From: Chara braunii
Taxonomy: Eukaryota > Streptophyta > Charophyceae > Charales > Characeae
Reading direction: 5' to 3'
Assembly: GCA_003427395.1 (NCBI GenBank)
Contig: BFEA01000015.1
Location: forward strand, 5,225,173-5,252,997
Length of the DNA: 27,825 bases
In this document: positions 20,030 to 27,775 of the stretch, in pieces
Layout of the letters: each line of letters starts with the position of its first letter
Position numbering within the stretch: position 1 is the first letter of the stretch
Position numbers and translations under genes: made by a program
Notes under the pieces: generated by a model
The model's database searches: none
The model's input: only the letters and a program-made list of their open reading frames with translations
What the model was told of the DNA's origin: nothing

Positions 20030-20399
20030 TAGGCATTTTGATTATCAAGGCGCCGACTGCATCGTGAAGACAAACACTCCACTGTTGGCACACATTGGCA
20101 ATCTCCTTGATTCACTTGTAGAATGCAAAATTGTTTCCAAGCATGACCTCAAAACAAATTGACACCAAATAACGATCGATCTAGAAGACCAACAGAAGAC
20201 CCCATTCACAGCGTTCAATTAGCTCTATGACTCGCTTGCCACATTAATGGGTCTCACGAACACTTCTTCGACGCCACGCATTGGTATTCCACTTGATTCA
20301 CTTGTGGAATGCAAATCATTTCCAAGGTTGATCGCAAAACCAATTATCACCGAGTAGACGTCCACCTAGAAGACCAACGGAAGGCCCTATTCCCAGCGT
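20030..20399 (+). pseudogene. pol: Reverse transcriptase relic of copy C, with internal 184-bp duplication
   Basis: Reads FDYQGADCIVKTNTPLLAHI, GNLLDSLVECKIVSKHDLK, stop, HQITIDLEDQQKTPFTAF, then LYDSLATLMGLTNTSSTP. It aligns in order to the RT palm of copy A. The segment about 20093-20218 is repeated about 184 bases later (20277-20402): DSLVECK recurs and MQIISKVDRKTNYHRVDVHL plus EDQRKALFPAF repeat the same part of RT. The second unit is interrupted by the element starting at 20404. Confidence 0.85.
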
Positions 20400-20777
20400 T
20401 TAAACCACGAGTACCTTTCCCGGCTATAAAATCCGAGCCTCCCGCTACCGGTACGTCGAGCCTTGTCGAGCCTAGAGATCCACGTAGCAAGAAGTCTTCC
20501 CTTCTAAAAAGGGAAAAAATGAAAGAAAAAGCACAAAGAAACGTAATAAATTTCTAGTATTGAAAAAAAAACGAAAAAAAAAAAAAATAGAAAGGAAAAG
20601 GGAGAGAGAAAGAGAAAGAGAAAGGAGAATGCACCTTCCCTTTGCTCGCGGAAGATGCATTCTCATATTGAACATCACAGGGTGCCCACCGTCGCCGGGG
20701 GGGGGGGGGAAGAGTGAGGGGGAGAGAGGTAGATTGTGTCCCGGCGTACTGCCCGGAGGATCGCTGCAAACTTGCAA

Positions 20778-20778
20778 A

Positions 20779-20817
<39 letters not shown>

Positions 20818-20832
20818 ACCCACACACCCACC

Positions 20833-20872
<40 letters not shown>
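20778..20872. repeat. CT then CA microsatellite
   Basis: (CT)n to 20812, then CCCA/CA repeats to 20872. Preceded by an A-rich/GA-rich tract at 20555-20628 and a G10 run near 20698-20709. Open frames on both strands here are low-complexity artefacts. Confidence 0.95.
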
Positions 20873-20873
<1 letters not shown>

Positions 20874-20984
20874 GTCTGCACATTTTCAAATATGCAATGT
20901 GAGAATGAATCTTCCCACAAACACAGGAAGATTCTTTCTCATTTTGCACACACGAATCGCGCTGGGACACGCTGAAAGGGCCAC

Positions 20985-21096
20985 GCATTTTCAAATGTGC
21001 AAGTGTCATCTTACATACTTAATCGCATTGGGACACGGGGAGAGTGGGAGAGAGAGAGTCTCAACGTGGTGTCTGAAAGTTGAACACGTCATGTGA

Positions 21097-21135
<39 letters not shown>

Positions 21136-21216
21136 CTCTTCTAGCGCAGTTTGTTCCCCGTGCAGCTCGTTTAAAACGAGCACATGTGGACTTGACGTCA
21201 TCCCCACCCGTGATAG

Positions 21217-21265
<49 letters not shown>

Positions 21266-21353
21266 CGCAAGCTGGAATGAACCTTCCTGCTTCTAGACGA
21301 AGATTCATTCTCATTGTGCTCGTTTTAAACGCCGCACGGGGAACAAACTGCGC

Positions 21354-21410
<57 letters not shown>

Positions 21411-21523
21411 ACCGACGTGTTCAACTTTCAGACACCATATTGAGACTCTCTCTCTCCCACTCTCCCTCTGTGTCCCAATGTGATTTGAGTATGCAAGATG
21501 GCACTTGCACATTTGAAAACGCA
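20985..21523. repeat. Long inverted repeat, arms ~200 bp, loop ~130 bp
   Basis: The left arm about 20985-21184 pairs with the right arm about 21315-21523. Landmarks pair in reverse order: GCATTTTCAAATGTGCAAGT (20985) with ACTTGCACATTTGAAAACGC (21503); TTGGGACAC with GTGTCCCAA; GGTGTCTGAAAGTTGAACAC with GTGTTCAACTTTCAGACACC; a CT tract (21096-21133) with a GA tract (21356-21407); CTAGCGCAGTTTGTTCCCCG with CGGGGAACAAACTGCGCTAG; AAAACGAGCACA with TGTGCTCGTTTT. The loop holds (GATA)n(GA)n at 21211-21262. A transcript would fold into a long hairpin. Confidence 0.9.
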
Positions 21524-21786
21524 TGGCTAGTGAGAAGGTTCATTCCAGCTTGTGCGCCTCTCTCTCTCCCACCACCCCCCCCTGATGCCATTCGTTCCCC
21601 GCGCCATTTCTATCCCGCGCGCTGTTCTTTTTCTTTTTCCGTTTCTTTACTTTCGTTTTATTGGTTTTTCTTCCATTTGTTTTCGTCCCCAGTCCTTCAG
21701 CACCAATCGGACACTCCTTTCCCCGACTTCCCGTGTTCACCGTCGGGGAATATTTTTTCAACCAGGGAAAGGTACTCATGGTTTTA

Positions 21787-21860
21787 TGGGATGTATGACG
21801 CACTTGCCATGTTGTGCTTACGAATGTGCTACAGGCCTTTCACAATCTTATGGACCAAAC
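21787..21860 (+). pseudogene. pol: Reverse transcriptase relic of copy C resuming after the insertion
   Basis: GMYDALAML in one frame and LTNVLQAFHNLMDQT in the next align to the RYGHYEF-VMPFGLTNAPATFQ-MND stretch of RT. It follows directly from EDQRKALFPAF at the left end of the inserted element. 21861-22265 should hold the YLDD region but I could not recognise it. Confidence 0.78.
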
Positions 21861-22269
21861 CCCCAGTAGTTCCAAATTTATGATTTGACTGAAGAGCCAA
21901 AATAACATTTGAAACGAGTCGGTGGATCCAGGCCAATGACAAAATCAGACGTGTCGAGTTCAAACATGATAGTGCCTCCTATTTTTGGAACTGAATCACT
22001 ATGAAATCCCTAGAGTTGTGGGCAACAAAGGTGATAAGACCACATCCCACAACCAACCACTATACCTATGACCTTCGAACTTTTTGTAATTGCATTACCG
22101 CACATTCGTCCCCAACTTTGTTGTGGTTCCATGCCCCAGCAAGAGTGTGGTGACCATACGGGGCAGCAAATCTCGGCATAGGTGTTAAGCTTGCATCTGG
22201 TGGAGGGCACAAGGGATGATATCAAATCACTGCATAATTGCCGAAGTGTGCATCCATGAAGCTGGAGGG

Positions 22270-22850
22270 CACTACGGAATGGCCACAGCCAACAACCATG
22301 CACTATGTCAGATCGTTTTCCGAACAGGCCTCATATTATCACAAATTCACCCCCAACTTTCATAGGATTACATGCCCTTTGTACCAGTTGGCCCACAAAA
22401 ACATCTCCTTCCCCTGAACATCCTATCATCACATGTCTCCCCACAGCTATAGCAGCCCATCCTATTCTTAATGTCACTAACCCTGCCCCTCATATTGTTT
22501 CCATGACCAATGCGAACCAGCGGAGCATTGGGTTATGCTCCACCAGGATAATGGCAAAGGATTACAAAGAAGTACACGCATGCCTCTAGAACACCTAGCA
22601 GCCTCTACTCGAGACAACAAATTGAGATTTGTTCACCAGGCTCTTTTACATTGGCAGCACCACCTCTTTGGGGAGCACTTCCAAGTCCGCTAAGGACATC
22701 AAACGCTAGAGTGGCTTGTCTTACACCAGCCAAGACGTTCCTCGGCTGGTTCTTTGAGGTATGCCAAGGAGTTGGTTGCAACTCTGATGGAAACATCACC
22801 TGACATCCAACTAGATTTTCAAGTGTTTGAGGGGATGTTTCTATACCTCC
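22270..22850 (+). pseudogene. pol: RT connection and RNase H relic of copy C
   Basis: TEWPQPTTMHYVRSFSEQA (22270-22326) fits the WP-PT-LRSFLGL motif at the end of RT. RNase H pieces follow: IVSMTNANQRSIG near 22495 (the first catalytic Asp is Asn), LHQDNGKG, MPLEHLAASTRDNKL, then ALLHWQHHLFGEHFQVR, stop, GHQTLEWL at about 22638-22715. The catalytic DH before QTLEW is lost to a stop and a Gly. A tail like the tether before integrase runs to 22850. Nothing of integrase was found to the right. Confidence 0.8.
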
Positions 22851-23084
22851 TGACGAGTACTGGTTTTAATCGATGAGCCCCTCCAATCCCAGCAGACACC
22901 ACAAGCAAGGGGCAGTCGCAAGACTTAACACTCCCTTTTTTCCGTTGTTCGTGTCATTTCGGGTATCTACAAAGATTGAGGGAGGGTGGCCATTGGTGCA
23001 CGTGTAGTCGAGTTCCGTCTCTCTTTTCACCTGCGTCGTGGTATACACTATTCTTTTGTTTTCGAGAGCTTTTCGTGTTGGGGT

Positions 23085-24095
23085 GTTTGAATACAAATAC
23101 ATAGGGTATATAGTTCTCCGACGTTGCGCATCTCCCAATGTTTGAAAACAAGAACATAGAGCACGGTATTTTGGGGCCGCAAGTGTCTCCCAATGTTTGA
23201 ATACAAGCACATGGGGTACATAGTTCTCCGCGGTCTACAAGCACAAAAGGTACAAAGTTATCCAAGGCTGCGCACATCTCCCAATGTTCGAACAAAAGCA
23301 CACAGGGTACAAAAGTTCTCTGGGGCTGCGCACGCCTCCCAATGTTCGAACAAAAGCATGAAAGGTACAGAGTTCTCCAAGGCCATGCAGCTCCCAATGC
23401 TCCAACAGAAGCACACAAGGTATAGAGTTCTCCAGGGCCATGCGTCTCCCAATGTTCCAACAGAAGCACACAAGGTATAGAGTTTTCCGGGGACATGCGT
23501 CTCCCAATGTTCGAACAGAAGCACATAGGGTACAAACTATGCGGCTAAGCGTCTCCCAATGTTCGAACACCAGAACATTGGGTACAAAGTTCCCCGGGCC
23601 CATGCGTCTCCCAATGTTCGAAGAAGCACATAGGGTACATAGTTCTTCGGGGCTAAGCGTCTCCCAATGAGAGTTCTTCAGGACCGTGCGTCTCTCAATG
23701 TTTGAACATAAGCACATAGGGCACATAGTTCTCCAAGGCTAAGCATCTCCCAATGTTCGAACTGAACCACACTGGGTACAGAGTTCTCCGAGGCTAAGCA
23801 TCTCCCAATATTCGAACAAAACCACGTTGGGTACAAAGTTCTGTATAGAAATCTCCACAGCCATGCATAGGGTACTGAAATCCCCTCGGCCATACATACC
23901 ATACAAAAATCCCCACGGCCATACATAAGGTACATAAATCTCCACGGCCACACATCTCCCGATGTACATAGGGTACAAAAATCTTTGGGACCATCGTGTC
24001 TCCCAATTTTCAAATACCACTACATAAGGTACAAAAAAATCTTTGAGGCCACAACTGTCTCCCTTTGTTTGAATACCAATACAGAAGGCGTAAAG
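23085..24095. repeat. Degenerate ~57-bp minisatellite, about 16 units
   Basis: The unit core is TCTCCCAATGTTCGAACA, then AAGCACATAGGGTAC, then AGTTCTCCGGGGCTAAGCG. Anchors TCTCCCAATG or close variants recur at roughly 23130, 23187, 23277, 23334, 23389, 23443, 23500, 23551, 23609, 23661, 23690, 23747, 23804, 23956, 23999 and 24057. Spacing is mostly 51-58. Between 23840 and 23950 a shorter derived unit (AATCYCCACGGCCATACATA) is itself repeated. Units are most alike in the middle and decay outward. Long minus-strand open frames follow from the 57-bp (19-codon) period and are not taken as genes. Confidence 0.93.
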
Positions 24096-24205
24096 TAGAG
24101 AGGTTAATCGGGACAGCATGAATCTCCCAAGGTCCCCTTCCTCCTTCCACTCTTTTTCGTTCTCCTTGTCTTCATCGTCCTTCACCTCCTGCTTGTCATC
24201 CCTCC

Positions 24206-24390
24206 CATAGAGATGATCTTGGGCAAAAGAAATTCCCATGGTCGCCCGAGTACATATTCACCGAGGCATGCTGATCCGCTATTACTAGCCATACCAACTT
24301 CATGTTGTCGAGTTGCAGAGAATAATCCGAATTGAGGCAATGTTTCATGATTCGCTCCGCCTTAAAGCCTAGCATTTGTTTAGCCCAACC
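24206..24390 (-). pseudogene. Mitochondrial-type SSU rRNA (rrn18) fragment 3
   Basis: The plus strand reads GGGCAAAAGAAATTCCCATGG (24221-24241), then TACATATTCACC, GGCATGCTGATCCGC, ATTACTAGCC, CCAACTTCATGTTGTCGAG, TTGCAGAGAATAATCCGAA and TTGAGGCAATG, ending GCTCCGCCTTA. This is the complement of the SSU rRNA 3' domain, extending further 5' in the gene than the other two fragments. About 20 bases containing the universal GACGGGCGGTGTGTAC segment are deleted after CCCATGGT. Mitochondrial origin is by resemblance to rrn18. Confidence 0.85.
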
Positions 24391-24816
24391 CCTCCTTGCG
24401 CTCCTCCTAATTGTCATCTCGCCCCTCCTCGTGCTCCTCCTTGCGCTCATCCCATTAACTGCGATTTGCTCCACCACTCAACGAAACTAGAACATGGGAA
24501 CATACAAGTGCACATGAATAGAGAATCGTCCTCTCCCTCTTCCTGCTTTCCCTCCCGCCGCTTTTCAGCCCACCCCTCCAACTCCTAGTGATACTTCTCC
24601 TCCAGTTCATTGGGATTTACCCGACTACTCACCAAAGGTGCAAACTGAGAACCAGTCTTTCACTAGGACATGGGAAGATACAAAGAGCGGGAGGAGGCAA
24701 TGTGGGATGATGAACGAGAGGGCAGGGATAAGGATGGGAAGGACGACCCCACGTAGCACCATAACCGAACCAAGTGCAAGGTTGGCACTTCGCGAGGGTG
24801 GGCCCACTGGGCCCAC

Positions 24817-25760
24817 GTGTATCTGTCACCTGATGTTCAAGTGGAGGACCTTTTCCTTTTGGCCACAACGTTTGTAATTGGGCATGCACCGTTTGTCGAA
24901 AATTCCCTCGAAATACAGCACGCAAAGAATCCTGACAAAATCGTGGAAATCATCCTAGAAAGATGGAAAGAAATACTTAAGACTTCACTTGGAAGATACG
25001 CTAGTGGGTAGTTATTCAACACAACCTTCCATCGAAAGCATACAGGTTCTCCCACCGAGAGCCAACAATGGGAGAACTCCCGTTTTTCACCTCTTTCCCC
25101 ATTCTAAATGTCAAACCGGTATATTTCGTCCAAACACGAATCCACAATGTTTTCACACTCCGCAAAGTACAAACGCCAGGTTTGTGGCCTAAATAAATAT
25201 TCCAAATCAAGATAGCGATTCAGGACCTAGAGTTTGACCCCCACGAATGGGCCTGGCCGGTAGAGAAAAACAAAATGACCAGCCCTTCTATCCCCATCCA
25301 AGATTTCACAGCGGAGCAAATCCCGAAGATCCCATGGAAAAAGTAAAAACAGTCAGACCAATCAATCAGAATCCTACAAGGACTCGTAACGTACATTCTA
25401 CTAGTTAATGAATGGCTTCACATCAAAAGTAGGACCCGAACAGCACTGACATCTACAGCATATTTTCAGGTCACGAACGAGTAGACATGATTCATTGTCT
25501 AATCACATGCAAAGAAGCCACATATTACTGGGTAAGAGCTAACCTCTGGGAAAACCTCTTCACGTCTTCTCTTCTTGAACCCCCCCTCCAACTGCTCCTC
25601 TGGACTAACTTTCCTCCTAACTTCATTAAACCTAAGAAGATCTGGTTTGGTTCGATAAGGAAAGTTACTCTGTGGGTCACTGGGTCATTTGGAAAGAAAG
25701 ATGTAGCTGCACGCTGGCAAAAAGGAAAGTGGCAAGAGTGGAAGGCCTCAAAATGAGGTA
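24817..25760 (+). pseudogene. Possible non-LTR (LINE) retrotransposon ORF2 C-terminal relic
   Basis: Broken frames read VYLSPDVQVEDLFLLATTFV, IVEIILERWKEILKTSLGRY, LFNTTFHRKHTGSPTESQQW and, after a gap, MIHCLITCKEATYYWVRANLW (25487 on, shown here to W). The last resembles the His-Cys zinc motif found after reverse transcriptase in LINE-type ORF2 (HxLxxC, a few residues before W). The LFN ... W pattern upstream also fits that region. No RT catalytic motif is present, so the assignment is tentative. The stretch at 25200-25480 is unassigned. Confidence 0.3.
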
Positions 25761-27290
25761 GAAAGGCTGGCATAACTTGACATCCATAACAACACAGTAG
25801 GCCACACGGATATAGGACACGTCAACACAGTTTTGGGCATAATGGACCATCTTCAGGGGTACAAGACATGGATCAAACGACCCATTGAAGGGTATTCACC
25901 ATTCCAAGCCACGAGACTCTAGAACAACACAATACAGACAAGGGTCACTGGAGTTTTCAATCTATGTTTTTCTTGCTATAATGTTTAGCCAACAGATCCT
26001 CCAAGGAGGAACCTGAGAGGAATCATAGGGATAGGCAAACTGCCAGTCAATCCTTTAGCAAGTGGAGTAATCAATGTTGTTCCGATATGTGTGTGCATGA
26101 CTATATGATGTAATACTGTTATTTTGACTTGTCGGGCGCCCACGCGCACCGTAGGTGGCTGGCACGCCTACCAGTCGGACCTACCCGTAGGTGGACCCGT
26201 CGGCAGTGGACAGATTGCCTTGCATTTTCTTTTTTTTTTCCTGATTACATGGACGTGCACGGCTCGAGGAGAGCAGCCCAAATCCGCAAAAAATGTTTTT
26301 GGGGTGGTGGGGGTTATGTAATGAACCCAGTCTAGAATGCTCGTCAACGATGAACAATGTCTCCAAAAATCATGAATGTGATCTCTAATACAATGTCTCG
26401 TATCCAATGGACAAAGAGAGGGAGGGGGATTACAAAGATTAGGTGGAGGAGATATAATCCATCAATGATCACACAGATAGTAGCCCAACATTCCCCTCTC
26501 CTTCTATGGGTTTCCCCTCGCCTCCACGTCAATAAATAGTGTCCAATAACGAGCCTGGCAGGCCCTATCACATTGGAGTGCCACGTGGCACTGTTCTCCT
26601 GTGAAGACATTCAACACCGTACAGTATCAACATCACCAGCAGGTAAGTATTCCCCCTCTCTCTCAATCATCCACAGATTCTGATCTCCATCGTCGTCGCG
26701 TCCAACTCAACTACGAAGCAGCAGTCCCACATCGGCGTTCACAATGCTAGCGAGCAGCCAGCGTCTCGCCGACGTCAAGCCAGGGTCTAGCCAAGGTCTA
26801 GCCAGTGTCCAGCCAAAATCAAGTCAGCATAGCAAAACTGAATGTTGACTCCCTGGAGACTGGGCCTTGTATTGTGTTTGACGAGGTTGCTCGGCCTCAG
26901 GTTTCCCACCCACGATGGCTCAGATTGACTCACAGCCGAGGGTCTGGATCTCATACAGTTGCAGACTTCCACTTGGTCCAAATGATGTCTTGGTACCTCC
27001 ATACAAATAAGTGTGTGTGTTTGACCGGAGGCTTGGGCTGGGTTCACGGTGACTTTGACTAAAGGCCATGTAAAGTTGACTTTTGGTCAACTGTCTGGCG
27101 AAGGGTCCCTTAATCCAACATTTGGGGTACTACCTCTACTCAATGCGGCCTAGGGCCAACGTCGGGCCTGGGCCCTTAGGCAGGTTATGCTGCATAATGA
27201 ACGGGTTATTGCATTCCTGTCGTCTTAATTTTCGAGATCCATTGCAGAAATACATTAGCTTTCTTCTAACCCACGTTCATATGCAACAAT
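25761..27290. other. Intergenic stretch, no gene recognised
   Basis: No coding frame with a recognisable motif. Holds a GTAGGTGG direct repeat (about 26152 and 26188), a T-rich run at 26229-26239, a 16-bp palindrome with a G-box at 26577-26592, a consensus 5' splice site CAG|GTAAGT at 26640-26648 without a believable acceptor nearby, GTCTAGCCA short repeats at 26787-26805 and a small hairpin AGTTGAC-TTTT-GGTCAACT at 27073-27091. Confidence 0.4.
26577..26592. promoter_or_regulatory. 16-bp perfect palindrome centred on a CACGTG G-box
   Basis: AGTGCCACGTGGCACT is self-complementary over all 16 bases and contains CACGTG. In land plants and green algae, bZIP and bHLH factors bind CACGTG. A consensus 5' splice site lies about 50 bases on. 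No attached gene is visible. Confidence 0.35.
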
Positions 27291-27534
27291 AATATCAGGA
27301 GCAGTAGGTAGTTCTTCTCTAATACTATAAAGGAAGAAGCGGGTCTCGCATGACGGGCCCCACAGAAAGCGGGCGCCGCCACACGGGACCGCTCCCAGGC
27401 AGTGGGCAAGGGGGAACCGGTGGCACGTCGGTGTCGGGAACTGTCCGCGTCGGAAGGCATAGCGAAACCCGACCCTTTGCACTTGGGAGGCCGTAGGGAT
27501 CGACGGGGCGGGCCCTGCGAGACATCACGCGCCG

Positions 27535-27702
27535 CGGTTGGGGACCGATAAAGGGACCTTGGGACGCGCGCTGGGCTATTCGAAAGTTTGGATAGATTCG
27601 CGCGCCGGAAGTTTCGACCTTCACGGTTCGCCTGCTCACGTACGCACTTTGGGGACTGATACAGGTTTTGGGGACGTGCACTCGTGTGCGGGAAGCTTCG
27701 AC

Positions 27703-27706
<4 letters not shown>
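27535..27706. repeat. Diverged GC-rich direct repeat
   Basis: TTGGGGACCGATAAAGGGAC (27538 on) resembles TTGGGGACTGATACAGGTTT (27650 on). Later, CCGGAAGTTTCGACCTTCACG resembles CGGGAAGCTTCGACGTAAG in the same order. The surrounding 27330-27700 is markedly GC-richer than the rest of the window. Could be LTR or intergenic repeat; not recognised. Confidence 0.5.

Positions 27707-27740
<34 letters not shown>
27705..27740. repeat. GA microsatellite next to adapter
   Basis: (GA)n run, broken off directly by the adapter sequence. Genomic sequence in the window probably ends here. Confidence 0.95.
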
Positions 27741-27743
<3 letters not shown>

Positions 27744-27775
27744 CTTATACACATCTAGATGTGTATAAGAGACAG
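27741..27775. other. Nextera mate-pair junction adapter (artefact)
   Basis: TCTCTTATACACATCT followed directly by AGATGTGTATAAGAGACAG: two Tn5 mosaic ends head to head, the known circularisation junction of Nextera mate-pair libraries. The first three bases of the left mosaic end (CTG) are missing or were merged into the GA tract. This is library sequence, not a transposon of the organism. Confidence 0.97.

Larger units (their letters stand above)
20400..21786. mobile_element. 1.38-kb ACCAC-terminus element carrying a long inverted repeat
   Basis: The element proper is 20404-21782, flanked by TTAA (20400-20403) and TTTA (21783-21786). Left terminus ACCACGAGTACCTTTCCCGG; complement of the right terminus ACCATGAGTACCTTTCCCTGG, about 19 of 21 matching. 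RT homology runs up to its left end and resumes right after it (GMYDALAML, then LTNVLQAFHNLMDQT), so it is an insertion. It contains no transposase; the interior is microsatellites, hairpin modules and a ~540-bp palindrome. Its termini share ACCAYNAGTACCT with the 198-bp element in copy B. Confidence 0.8.

Noticed and set aside
20472-21096. Several long frames through GA/CT and CA tracts
   Set aside because: They encode only simple Ser-Leu, Glu-Arg or His-Thr repeats from microsatellites.
22853-22873. GAGTACTGGTTTTAAT as the right end of another ACCAC element
   Set aside because: No partner terminus was found and the match is short; left as unproven.
23085-24095. CRISPR-like array of spaced repeats
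   Set aside because: Units are contiguous and diverged, with no constant repeat plus unique spacers, and the sequence is eukaryotic.
22954-24239. Minus-strand open frames of 163-193 codons across the 57-bp repeat array
   Set aside because: They follow from a period divisible by three; there is no start context, homology or domain, and frames overlap each other.
26643-26676. GTAAGT...CACAG as a complete intron
   Set aside because: 34 bases is too short for a spliceosomal intron in plants or algae; only the donor is noted.
27741-27775. Inverted 16/19-bp repeat looking like transposon ends
   Set aside because: It is the Tn5 mosaic-end pair used in Nextera libraries, hence synthetic.
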